Of a stretch of 64,000 nt of DNA, positions 44,877 to 51,925 are shown in pieces. Source of the DNA: an uncultured Eubacteriales bacterium (GTDB lineage Bacteria > Bacillota > Clostridia > Oscillospirales > CAG-272). Both the position numbers and the translations under genes were made by a program. The notes beneath the pieces were generated by a model. The model made no database searches. It saw only the letters and a program-made list of their open reading frames with translations, and was not told the origin of the DNA. Each line of letters begins with the position of its first letter. Position 1 is the stretch's first letter. The stretch lies in contig CAJJIY010000004.1 of assembly GCA_905187695.1 (NCBI GenBank), positions 1-64,000 of the forward strand. The letters run 5' to 3'.

Positions 44877-45071
44877 CTAAAAGCCGAAAGTGGAGCGGAC
44901 CGTTCCGAAGAGGTTGCCGATCTCCTCCACCAACAGTAAAAAGACCACGACCAATCCCGCCACGGTGACCAGCGTTGCCTGCTCGTCCCGGCCGCTTTTC
45001 TGCAGGATCTGGGCGGCCACGGCCACCAGAATGCCGATGCCTGCAACCCGAAGAATCAAACTGACATCCAT
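44877..45071 (-). CDS. spoIIIAC: Stage III sporulation protein AC
   Basis: A protein of 64 residues; ATG 45071 is preceded by AAGGAGG. Two helices are linked by a short polar turn (QKSGRDEQAT), the standard SpoIIIAC hairpin, with the GRDEQA element conserved in the family. It was easy to miss because a longer frame surrounds it. Confidence 0.94.
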   Translation of the reverse strand: MDVSLILRVAGIGILVAVAAQILQKSGRDEQATLVTVAGLVVVFLLLVEEIGNLFGTVRSTFGF

Positions 45072-45087
45072 GCTTTTTCCTCCTTGC

Positions 45088-45561
45088 TCAGATGAGTAAC
45101 AACAAAAAGAGCGCAAGCGCGGGCGGGAGCAACAGCGCCGCCTTTTCTCTTTTGGGCAGTTCCGCGCGCAACCGGTCGCAATACGGCGCCAGGCGTTCCA
45201 GATAATAAGTACAGCAACGGAGCTGTTCTTCCCGATAGCCAGAGCCGATCTGTGCCGAAAATTCCGCAAGCAAGCGCCGGATCTCGGGGGGCTGAAGCAC
45301 GGCGTGGGAAAAGAGCCGCCGCACATCCTCTTCCGGCGGCATGCCGGCGGCGCAGTCCCGGAGCGTTTCCCGGTCGCACCGCGGCAGGATCCGGGAAAGC
45401 GGGGTGCTGAAACAGTCGATCTCCAGCCGGATGGTGCGCAACAGATTTAAAAAAGCCAGCGCCTGCCGGTAGCGCAGCCGTTCCAACCGGCGGCAGAAAA
45501 TGCCCGAAAGACAACCGCAGGAAAGAAGCAGAAAAATACCGGCTTTTTCAAAGAAGGGCAT
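45088..45561 (-). CDS. spoIIIAB: Stage III sporulation protein AB
   Basis: A protein of 157 residues; ATG 45561 has GGGAGG 6 bases upstream and overlaps spoIIIAA by 14 bp. N-terminal and C-terminal hydrophobic helices flank a helical soluble domain containing RLRYRQALAFLNLLRTIRLEID, a typical SpoIIIAB stretch. Structurally related to GspF-type platform proteins of secretion systems. Confidence 0.92.
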   Translation of the reverse strand: MPFFEKAGIFLLLSCGCLSGIFCRRLERLRYRQALAFLNLLRTIRLEIDCFSTPLSRILPRCDRETLRDCAAGMPPEEDVRRLFSHAVLQPPEIRRLLAEFSAQIGSGYREEQLRCCTYYLERLAPYCDRLRAELPKREKAALLLPPALALFLLLLI

Positions 45562-46462
45562 CGGCGGCCTCCCATGTGTGGATATCATAATGGTAATCAA
45601 ATCCGACCATCGCGCGGGAAAGTCCGACATATGCCCCGAAACAGCGGGATTCGTGAAGCAACCGGATGCCGGGCTTTGCAAGCAGTTCACGCAGTCCCGC
45701 GCCGTGCGCCGAGGCCACCAGCGGCACACCGCCGCCCGTGGCGCCCACAATCTCTCCGGCCTCGGTCAGGTCGCCGATCTCATCGCACACAATGACATCG
45801 GGGGAAAGCGTCCGGGTGGCCACCGAAATACCCAGCCCCCGCGGATAACCGGACAGGATATCCAAGAGCAGATGGGGGTCGGACAGGCCGAAAGAAAGCT
45901 CGCCCCGGGTGTCGATCAACGCCACGCGGCAGGGCTTTTCTCCGCCCGAAAGTTCCCGCGCCACGCCGCGGAGCAGCGTGGTCTTTCCGACCCCCGGCGG
46001 TGCGAAAAGAAGAATCCCGCGGCAGAAATCAAAGGAATAAAGGAGACGGCAGATTTCCCGGCCGACCGGCGGCGTCGGACGGGGCAACCGGATGACGAAA
46101 GAGGAAAGATCGCAGATGCCGGTAAATTTACCTTCCGAAAAAACAGCCCGTCCGCACACGCCGACCCGGATGCCGGAGGGCAAGGTCAGAAACCCTTCCC
46201 GCAGGGTCTCGCCGTGCGCATAGACCGAGCCTTCGCAAAAGGACAGAAGCAACGCTTCCATGTCGGCGCGTTCCAGCACGGTGGCCAGCCGCCGGTTTTC
46301 TCCGGCTGTCCGCACCGAAGCCGAGCGGCCGGTCCGAAGCCGGATCTCTTCCGGAAAGAGTCCTTCTTCATAGATCTCTGTAATCTCGCGTGTGAGCGCG
46401 GCGGGAAGAAGCCGCTGGAGAATCCGGGGCAATCGCGCACCGGTACGGACGATCTGTTGCAA
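45548..46462 (-). CDS. spoIIIAA: Stage III sporulation protein AA (ATPase)
   Basis: A protein of 304 residues starting at TTG 46462, with GGGAGGG about 7 bases upstream. Walker A is FAPPGVGKTTLLRG (about residues 152-165), and Walker B is PDVIVCDEIGD, followed by ATGGGVPLVASAHG. This is the AAA-type ATPase of the SpoIIIA complex, related to secretion ATPases, acting at the mother-cell membrane during engulfment. It is the promoter-proximal gene of the operon. Confidence 0.96.
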   Translation of the reverse strand: MQQIVRTGARLPRILQRLLPAALTREITEIYEEGLFPEEIRLRTGRSASVRTAGENRRLATVLERADMEALLLSFCEGSVYAHGETLREGFLTLPSGIRVGVCGRAVFSEGKFTGICDLSSFVIRLPRPTPPVGREICRLLYSFDFCRGILLFAPPGVGKTTLLRGVARELSGGEKPCRVALIDTRGELSFGLSDPHLLLDILSGYPRGLGISVATRTLSPDVIVCDEIGDLTEAGEIVGATGGGVPLVASAHGAGLRELLAKPGIRLLHESRCFGAYVGLSRAMVGFDYHYDIHTWEAADALL

Positions 46463-46491
46463 GCGTGTCCCTCCCTTCGTTTTCCACCGTT

Positions 46492-46499
46492 AATGTATG
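46492..46499 (-). promoter_or_regulatory. Candidate sigma-E -10 element for spoIIIA
   Basis: On the minus strand CATACATT lies 30 bp upstream of spoIIIAA and matches the sigma-E -10 consensus. The -35 region (GTTCTCT at 13-15 bp) is a poor match, so the call is tentative; sigma-E control is known for Bacillus spoIIIA. Confidence 0.4.
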
Positions 46500-46529
46500 C
46501 GCCGGAAGAAAAAAAGAGAACTGCGGTAC

Positions 46530-46558
46530 TTGACGGGGTGCCGAAAATCTGCTATGAT
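46530..46558 (+). promoter_or_regulatory. Sigma-A-type promoter for pdxY
   Basis: TTGACG (46530-46535), 17-bp spacer, TATGAT (46553-46558). It is divergent from spoIIIA. Confidence 0.75.
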
Positions 46559-46650
46559 AATCAGAAAGAAAACCAAGGGGTCTGCTTTTGGGTAAAAAAC
46601 AGACGCCGGATGAATTTACAGGGGCCTGGAGGACCGGGGAGAAGAAAAAG

Positions 46651-47499
46651 ATGAAAAAAGACGCAAAAGTACTTACGGTGCAGGATATTTCCTGTTTTGG
46701 ACAATGCTCGCTGACTGTGGCGCTGCCCGTTATCTCAGCGGCCGGCATTGAGTGTGCCGTTCTGCCCTCCGCCGTGCTTTCCACGCACACAGGCGGATTT
46801 AAAGGCTTTACCTTCCGGGATCTGACCGACGACATACCCGGCATTGTATCGCACTGGGAAAAAGAAGGGATCACCTTTGACGCGATTTATACCGGTTATC
46901 TGGGAAGTATCAGACAAATTGATCTGGTAAAGGATCTCACGGATCGCGTGCTCGCGCCGGGCGGACTCCGGATTGTCGATCCGGCGATGGCCGATAACGG
47001 GGTGCTTTATTATGGTTTTGACGCCGGCTTTGCCGCCGCCATGGCCGGGCTTTGCGCCACGGCCGACGTGGTGCTGCCGAACATTACCGAGGCCGCGCTG
47101 ATGACCGGGCTTCCTTACCGCGCCGCAGGATATGACGAGGCTTATATTACCTCGCTTTGCCGGGCGCTGACCGAACGCGGCGCCGGCACGGTGGTGCTGA
47201 CCGGGGTCAGCTATAAAGAGGAGAAGCTGGGCGTGGCCGTTTTTGCCAAGGGCGATGAAAAACCGGCTTATTATATGCATGAAAAACTGCCGAAAAACAG
47301 CCACGGTACGGGGGATATTTTTGCCGCGGCCTTTACCGGCGCGCTCCTGCGCGGCCGCACGCCGCTCTCGGCGGCCGGTGTTGCCGCAGAGTTTACGCTT
47401 TTGGGCATGAAGGCCACTGCCGGAGACGAGGCCCACTGGTACGGCACGAAGTTTGAAAAGGCGCTTCCTTATCTGGTTGCCAAGCTGAACCGGGGATAA
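46651..47499 (+). CDS. pdxY: Pyridoxal/pyridoxamine kinase
   Basis: A protein of 282 residues. ATG 46651 (GGGGAG about 9 bases upstream) matches the conserved N-terminus VLTVQDISCFGQCSLTVALP; an in-frame TTG at 46588 would add 21 unrelated residues. It is a ribokinase-fold enzyme: TGYLGS, DVVLPNITEAALMTG, and the anion-hole/catalytic HGTGDIFAAAFTGALL near residue 223. It phosphorylates pyridoxal in B6 salvage. RfbH and GlgP in this window both need the B6 cofactor, but that link is only circumstantial. Confidence 0.92.
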   Translation: MKKDAKVLTVQDISCFGQCSLTVALPVISAAGIECAVLPSAVLSTHTGGFKGFTFRDLTDDIPGIVSHWEKEGITFDAIYTGYLGSIRQIDLVKDLTDRVLAPGGLRIVDPAMADNGVLYYGFDAGFAAAMAGLCATADVVLPNITEAALMTGLPYRAAGYDEAYITSLCRALTERGAGTVVLTGVSYKEEKLGVAVFAKGDEKPAYYMHEKLPKNSHGTGDIFAAAFTGALLRGRTPLSAAGVAAEFTLLGMKATAGDEAHWYGTKFEKALPYLVAKLNRG

Positions 47500-47507
47500 A
47501 CGGGGCG

Positions 47508-47565
47508 GCGCGGGCGCTTTCACCGGCGGCACCGACACGGGGCAGGCGGCTCAAAGCGCCCGCGC
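47508..47565 (+). terminator. Long hairpin after pdxY, possible terminator
   Basis: A 13-bp perfect stem (GCGCGGGCGCTTT / AAAGCGCCCGCGC) with a 32-base GC-rich loop. No clear T-run follows, so it may end transcription poorly or act in another way. Confidence 0.5.
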
Positions 47566-47580
47566 TCCTTGCAACCGCAG

Positions 47581-47600
47581 ATATTTATATTCATAAATAT
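47581..47600. promoter_or_regulatory. Inverted repeat upstream of the nucleoside-hydrolase-like gene, possible operator
   Basis: ATATTTAT-ATTC-ATAAATAT is an exact 8-bp inverted repeat 40 bp before the start codon, in a sudden AT-rich stretch. It could be a regulator site or part of a promoter. Confidence 0.4.
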
Positions 47601-47639
47601 AAAAAACAAAAAACATAAAACAAAAGGAGAATTGCGAAG

Positions 47640-48539
47640 ATGGAATATCCGATTTCCGAAAAACTGGATTCCGGTATCATTTTGGAAACCGACTTCTGCG
47701 GGGATGTCGATGATGTCGGCGCACTGGCTCTTTTGTGCAGCCGCGAAAGCACGCACCATGTGCCGATACTGGGCATTTCAATCAATGTCAACCGGCCTTT
47801 TATTGTCCCGGGCGTGGACGCTGTGCTGTCGTTTTTGGGTCACAAGCAGCTTCCTCTTGCAATCTGCGAAAAAGAGGAGGAGCGCTGGTCGCCCTATCTG
47901 AAGGAGCTGGCAGGCACGCTGCCGGCCGACAGACAGGCTACCTTGAAAACGCAGAGGGTGACCGATTTTTACAAAAACATTCTCGAAAACGCACCTGATC
48001 ACTCGATCAGCATCCTCTCAATCGGCTTTTTCTGCAACCTGAGCGAGGCCTATCGCGCCATGCCGGAGTTGTTTGAGCAGAAAGTCCGTTGCGTGTATGT
48101 GATGGCGGGCTCTTTTGAAAATAATTCTGCCTATCTGGAGTACAACATCCGCGAAAAGCCGGAGGATTCGGTTTATTTCTTCAGAAACTGCCGCCGTCCG
48201 CTGATTTTCATTACGCACGAGACAGGCATCCACACCATGACTGATCTGCGGGGGCTGGAGGACCGGACCGACAACCCGATCGTTATGGCCTATAAAGCCT
48301 ATACGGAGGGCAGTATGCGCCGTCCGAGCTGGGACCCCATCACGGTGGATTTTGCTTTCAGCGGTGAAAACGAATATTATGCGCTTTCGGAAGCAGGGAA
48401 GCTCACGATCGACGATGCCGGTTTTACCTTCCATCATCCGGAGGCCGGCGGCAATGCCCGGTATCTGATCTATAAAAAGACCGACGAGGAGATCGGCGCC
48501 CACATTACGGCCGAGATCAAGGCCGCCTCAAGGCTGTAA
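47640..48539 (+). CDS. Nucleoside hydrolase-like protein
   Basis: A protein of 299 residues; AAAAGGAG lies before the ATG. The N-terminus LETDFCGDVDDVGALALL retains the Asp cluster (DxxxDxDD) that binds Ca2+ and ribose in IunH-type nucleoside hydrolases. ISILSIGFFCNLSEAY and the C-terminal PSWDPITV match conserved segments of the family, but spacing differs from characterised enzymes. It may cleave nucleosides to ribose and base, or another N-glycoside. It has an AT-rich upstream region with an inverted repeat, so it is probably controlled separately from pdxY. Confidence 0.8.
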   Translation: MEYPISEKLDSGIILETDFCGDVDDVGALALLCSRESTHHVPILGISINVNRPFIVPGVDAVLSFLGHKQLPLAICEKEEERWSPYLKELAGTLPADRQATLKTQRVTDFYKNILENAPDHSISILSIGFFCNLSEAYRAMPELFEQKVRCVYVMAGSFENNSAYLEYNIREKPEDSVYFFRNCRRPLIFITHETGIHTMTDLRGLEDRTDNPIVMAYKAYTEGSMRRPSWDPITVDFAFSGENEYYALSEAGKLTIDDAGFTFHHPEAGGNARYLIYKKTDEEIGAHITAEIKAASRL

Positions 48540-48602
48540 GCCCCAAAACCGTCCGGCGTTTTCTTTTTTAGCTTTTTATTCCTCAAGTGTATATTTGTCA
48601 AT

Positions 48603-48687
48603 GATGTGAGACTAAATTTTCAAGTCATTCTATTCTATCAGAACGCAATCACTTTTTCTATGCTTTTTTCGTTTTTAGTCTCACATC
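48603..48687. repeat. 85-bp inverted-repeat element (MITE-like)
   Basis: GATGTGAGACTAAA (48603-48616) and TTTAGTCTCACATC (48674-48687) are exact 14-bp inverted ends around 57 AT-rich bases. It lies next to an insertion-sequence remnant and may be its right end or a small non-autonomous element. Confidence 0.6.
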
Positions 48688-48721
48688 TATTGTAACTCTA
48701 CATCTCCGATTTCTCGTTTTG

Positions 48722-48790
48722 TTAATCCCTTTTTTTGAGCTCTATCATTTCCTTTTCATATTGCTCGATGTGGCGATATTCTCTTGGCAT
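48722..48790 (-). pseudogene. Remnant of an IS3-type transposase OrfA
   Basis: Minus-strand ATG 48790 opens MPREYRHIEQYEKEMIELKK, the N-terminus of the helix-turn-helix OrfA of Clostridia IS3-type elements. It stops after 22 codons. Restoring one base in the 7-A run (plus-strand T730-736 of 48,000) would continue as KGLTKREIGDVELQ and then stop again, so the gene is broken by a frameshift and truncated. The region is far more AT-rich than the flanking genes, indicating acquired DNA. Confidence 0.65.
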
Positions 48791-48798
48791 AACAAAAA

Positions 48799-48853
48799 CC
48801 TCCTATGGTAATTGTAGATATATATCTATTCTACCATAGGAGGCTCTTTTTTC
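48799..48853. terminator. Hairpin that hides the transposase ribosome binding site and terminates on the plus strand
   Basis: CCTCCTATGGTA (48799-48810) and TACCATAGGAGG (48832-48843) are exact inverted copies around a 14-base palindrome (TAGATATATATCTA). On the minus strand the second arm contains the AGGAGG of the OrfA remnant; on the plus strand the stem is followed by CTCTTTTTTC. Confidence 0.75.
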
Positions 48854-48902
48854 AATTGTCCGTTTTTAACGGACTTGTGCAAAAAACGGGGGGATATTTA
48901 TT

Positions 48903-50003
48903 TTAAAAGAAAGGTCGGTAGGCATCAAACGCGCTGGGAAGGGCATAGTGCCGGTCGATCTCGGCACGCGGAACCAGAAAGCAATCTTTGGGGAGTCTGT
49001 TTTCATCGTTTTCCGGGAGCTCGGCTTCATAACCTTCCATTTCCCAGATGAGATGAGTGAAAATGTGCCGGGCTTTCCCAAGCGGCGCAACGCGAAGCGG
49101 GGAAAGGCCGATTCCCGCAAGAAACGCGGCCGGATCATGGGGGATCTCTTCGGTGCAAAAAGGTTCATAAAGACCGGAAAGCAACCCCTTTCCGGGGCGG
49201 CGGCGAAGCACGGTTCTGTCTCCGATCCGAAGCAAAAACACACCCCGGTATCGGACTTTTTTCTCTTTTTGCTTTTTTCGGACAGGCAGATCCGGCGCGC
49301 TTCCCACACTTTTTCCAAGGCACCGGTCAACAAGCGGGCACCGGTCGCATCGTAAAGCGGTACCCGGCAGACAGATCAAAGCCCCCAGTTCGATCAGGCT
49401 CTGATTGAAATCGCCGGGATGTTCTTTTGGAACCGCCGCGGCGACCGCGGCGGTCAGCTCTTTTTTTCCGAGCGGAGAAAGGCAGTCTTTACGATAGTCA
49501 CAAAGTCTTGCCGTGACCCGTAGCACATTGCCGTCCACAGCGGGGTAGGGCAGATCGAAAGCAATTGAGGCAATCGCCCCGGCGGTATAATCGCCGATGC
49601 CGCAAAGCCCCCGGATTTCCGGAAAAGTTTGCGGAAAAACCCCACCGTATTGCCGGGTAATTTCTACAGCGGCCTTCTGCATATTCCGCACACGGCTGTA
49701 GTAACCAAGGCCTTCCCACAGTTTTAAAAGGAGCGCTTCCGGCGCGGCGGCCAGTGCGGAGATATCCGGAAGAACAGACAGAAAGCGGTTGTAATAGGGA
49801 ATAACGGTTTCCACCCGCGTTTGCTGGAGCATCACTTCCGAGACCCAGATGGCATAGGGGTCTTTGGTATGGCGAAAGGGCAGATCGCGTTTGTTTTCGG
49901 CAAACCAGGCGGCAAGCGGCGCAAGATCCGGCAGGACAGGAGATTTTTCAAAATCCGCGGAAACGGGTGCGTTTTCAGGGGAAGATCCGGCGGTCGTCAT
50001 CAT
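48903..50003 (-). CDS. mutY: A/G-specific adenine glycosylase
   Basis: A protein of 366 residues; two adjacent ATG codons overlap the stop of the upstream gene. It removes adenine opposite 8-oxoguanine. The HhH-GPD domain has SEVMLQQTRVETV (catalytic Glu), LCGIGDYTAGAIASIAF and VDGNVLRV (catalytic Asp). The Fe-S ligands are in CLPGTALRCDRCPLVDRC; the first gap is 7 residues rather than the usual 6. The C-terminal NUDIX-like domain reads 8-oxoG, with HIFTHLIWEMEGYE conserved. It is cotranscribed with the sufB/sufC-type pair, an odd partner, though the glycosylase does carry an Fe-S cluster. Confidence 0.94.
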   Translation of the reverse strand: MMTTAGSSPENAPVSADFEKSPVLPDLAPLAAWFAENKRDLPFRHTKDPYAIWVSEVMLQQTRVETVIPYYNRFLSVLPDISALAAAPEALLLKLWEGLGYYSRVRNMQKAAVEITRQYGGVFPQTFPEIRGLCGIGDYTAGAIASIAFDLPYPAVDGNVLRVTARLCDYRKDCLSPLGKKELTAAVAAAVPKEHPGDFNQSLIELGALICLPGTALRCDRCPLVDRCLGKSVGSAPDLPVRKKQKEKKVRYRGVFLLRIGDRTVLRRRPGKGLLSGLYEPFCTEEIPHDPAAFLAGIGLSPLRVAPLGKARHIFTHLIWEMEGYEAELPENDENRLPKDCFLVPRAEIDRHYALPSAFDAYRPFF

Positions 50004-50926
50004 TTCAAGAAGCCGGAGATAATCTGCTCTTCCGCCTCTTTTTCGGTCAGCCCCAGCGTCATCAGTTTGATAAGCTGTTCACCCGCAATTTTGCCGATGG
50101 CGGCTTCGTGAATGAGCGAAGCTTCCGGATGATTGGCCGAAATTTCCGGCACGGCGCTGACTTTCCCCTCATCCATGATGATGGCGTCGCATTCGGTATG
50201 GCCGTTACAGCGGTTGTTCCCATTGACATGAGAAACAAACAACTGGGAGGAGTTTTCTTTGGCCACCGAGCGGGAAACCACATGGGTGCCGCATCCGGCT
50301 CCGTTCAGATTCACATTGAAGTGGGTTTCGGCACGCTGAGAACCATGCGTCAGGATCTTTTCATGAATGACCAGACTGGCGCCGTCGGCCAGTTCGGCGT
50401 TGGTCGTGCGGATGGTCGAATCCACGCCGCCCAGCTGCGCGGTCTCCATCTCCATATACGCGCCTTCTCCCAGATGCACCAGAGTCGTAGGGTTCATGGT
50501 GCGTTTTCCGGAGCCGTCTCCCTGGGCAAAATGCTTTTCGATATATTTTACCTTCGCATTTTTTCCGACATAAAAGGCATGAATGCCGCTGTGCTCGCTT
50601 TCGGCACTGCCGCCGTTGTGGATCCCGCATCCGGCCACAATGGTCACATCGCAGTTTTCGCCCACATGAAAATCGTTATAGACCAATTCTTTCAGGCCCG
50701 TGCTGGCCAGAAGAACCGGAATGTGTACGCTTTCATGGCGGGTACCGGGTTCAAAATAAACATCAATGCCCGGTTTGTCGTTTTTCTTTTCCACCCGGAT
50801 GTGCTCGGAGGAGTTTTTGCCGAACATCTGTCCGTTCACACGCAGAGAATAGGCTCCCTGCGGAATTTCGTGAATACCGGCGACCTTTTGGAGCAGGTCT
50901 TTTTCAATCTGTGTCAGTTCAGCCAT
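50000..50926 (-). CDS. SufB/SufD-family scaffold protein (minimal SUF type)
   Basis: A protein of 308 residues. ATG 50926 is 9 bases after GGAGG; the in-frame GTG at 50935 touches that site. It is shorter than SufB (about 470) and SufD (about 430) and contains one SufBD beta-helix domain: CGIHNGGSAESEHSGIHAF, VHLGEGAYMEMET, NNRCNGHTECDAIIMDEG and SLIHEAAIGKIAGEQLIKLMTLGL, the last carrying the Glu/His region near the cluster site. It pairs with a SufC ATPase as in the reduced SUF-like (SmsCB-type) systems of anaerobes. No cysteine desulfurase or SufU accompanies it. Confidence 0.9.
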   Translation of the reverse strand: MAELTQIEKDLLQKVAGIHEIPQGAYSLRVNGQMFGKNSSEHIRVEKKNDKPGIDVYFEPGTRHESVHIPVLLASTGLKELVYNDFHVGENCDVTIVAGCGIHNGGSAESEHSGIHAFYVGKNAKVKYIEKHFAQGDGSGKRTMNPTTLVHLGEGAYMEMETAQLGGVDSTIRTTNAELADGASLVIHEKILTHGSQRAETHFNVNLNGAGCGTHVVSRSVAKENSSQLFVSHVNGNNRCNGHTECDAIIMDEGKVSAVPEISANHPEASLIHEAAIGKIAGEQLIKLMTLGLTEKEAEEQIISGFLK

Positions 50927-51650
50927 TTTTTTCACCCTCCGTATAGCGGCATCCGTTCATCGAACCGAGCAGTTGAGGCAACACTTCTTCTTTACTGCCT
51001 TCCGCCGTGACGCGTCCGCCCGAGATCAGAACGATCTTGTCGGCAATGTCGAGGATTCTTTCCTGATGCGAAATGATGAGGATACTGCCGCGGGTCTTCT
51101 CATACATATTTTCAAACACGCGGATGAGATTCTGAAAACTCCACAGATCAATGCCGGCTTCCGGTTCGTCAAAGACCGAAAAACGGGTGCCGCGCGCAAA
51201 AATACCGGCAATCTCAATCCGTTTGAGTTCGCCGCCCGAAAGCGAGGCGTTGACCTCCCGGTTGATATATTCCTTGGCGCAAAGACCGACTTCGGAAAGG
51301 TAGGCGCAGGCCGCCGAGACCGACAGTTTTTCTCCCGCCGCCAACGAAATCAGATCTTTGACGGTGATCCCCTTGAAGCGGACAGGTTGTTGGAAAGCGA
51401 AACTGATGCCCAGCCGCGCGCGTTCTGTAATTGAAAGGGCGGTAATATCCTGCCCGTCAAGAAGGATCCGACCGTTGGTGGGTTTTTCAATGCCGGCAAT
51501 AATCTTGGCCAGCGTGGATTTGCCGCTTCCGTTGGGCCCTGTAATTGCAACAAACCGCTCGGAAATCTGCAGATTGATATCGGAAAGAATCGCCGTTTCG
51601 CCGCCGCCCTCGGCCGGCACGCGAAAACTGATGTGTTCCAGTTCCAGCAT
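50919..51650 (-). CDS. sufC: SufC-type ABC ATPase
   Basis: A protein of 243 residues; ATG 51650 follows AAAGGAG. Walker A is GPNGSGKST, the signature is LSGGELKR, Walker B is FSVFDEPEAGIDLWS, and the switch His is in IISHQERIL. DEPEAGIDLWS is characteristic of the Clostridia SufC subgroup. It powers Fe-S cluster assembly on the SufB/D-like scaffold encoded next, with 8-bp overlap. Divergent transcription from fumC puts it beside the most Fe-S-demanding operon of the window. Confidence 0.92.
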   Translation of the reverse strand: MLELEHISFRVPAEGGGETAILSDINLQISERFVAITGPNGSGKSTLAKIIAGIEKPTNGRILLDGQDITALSITERARLGISFAFQQPVRFKGITVKDLISLAAGEKLSVSAACAYLSEVGLCAKEYINREVNASLSGGELKRIEIAGIFARGTRFSVFDEPEAGIDLWSFQNLIRVFENMYEKTRGSILIISHQERILDIADKIVLISGGRVTAEGSKEEVLPQLLGSMNGCRYTEGEKNG

Positions 51651-51687
51651 AATAACTCCTTTGTGACTCATTGACATATTCAGGTGT

Positions 51688-51716
51688 AGTATACCACAGT
51701 TTCACATTTTTTGCAA
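51688..51716 (-). promoter_or_regulatory. Promoter for the sufC-sufB-mutY unit
   Basis: On the minus strand TTGCAA (51716-51711), 17-bp spacer, TATACT (51693-51688), about 38 bp upstream of sufC. Confidence 0.78.
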
Positions 51717-51820
51717 GGAAATGACACCAAAAAGCGGAGCGTATGCCAAAAATAACGAAAAAGCCAAGAAATTTTCTTAAAAATGTTAAATAATTGTCAG
51801 ATATTTCACGGATTGCACCC

Positions 51821-51850
51821 TTGACGGCAGCAAAGGAGATGTGATATAAT
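51821..51850 (+). promoter_or_regulatory. Promoter for the fumC/hdr operon
   Basis: TTGACG (51821-51826), 18-bp spacer, TATAAT (51845-51850) with an extended -10 (TGATATAAT). A 75-base leader leads to fumC. Confidence 0.82.
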
Positions 51851-51925
51851 TATAATGTTAACTTGTGCCCTCGCGCGTGTAGGGAAAATCTTTCTGCGCT
51901 TGGGCTCTTCTGTCAGGAGGATAAG

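Noticed and set aside
44495..45046. N-terminal extension of spoIIIAE
   Set aside because: The added residues overlap spoIIIAD and spoIIIAC in another frame and are Arg/Trp-rich; the signal peptide starts at ATG 44494.
51851..51925. Riboswitch in the fumC leader
   Set aside because: I could find no conserved aptamer core or terminator stem in the 75 bases.
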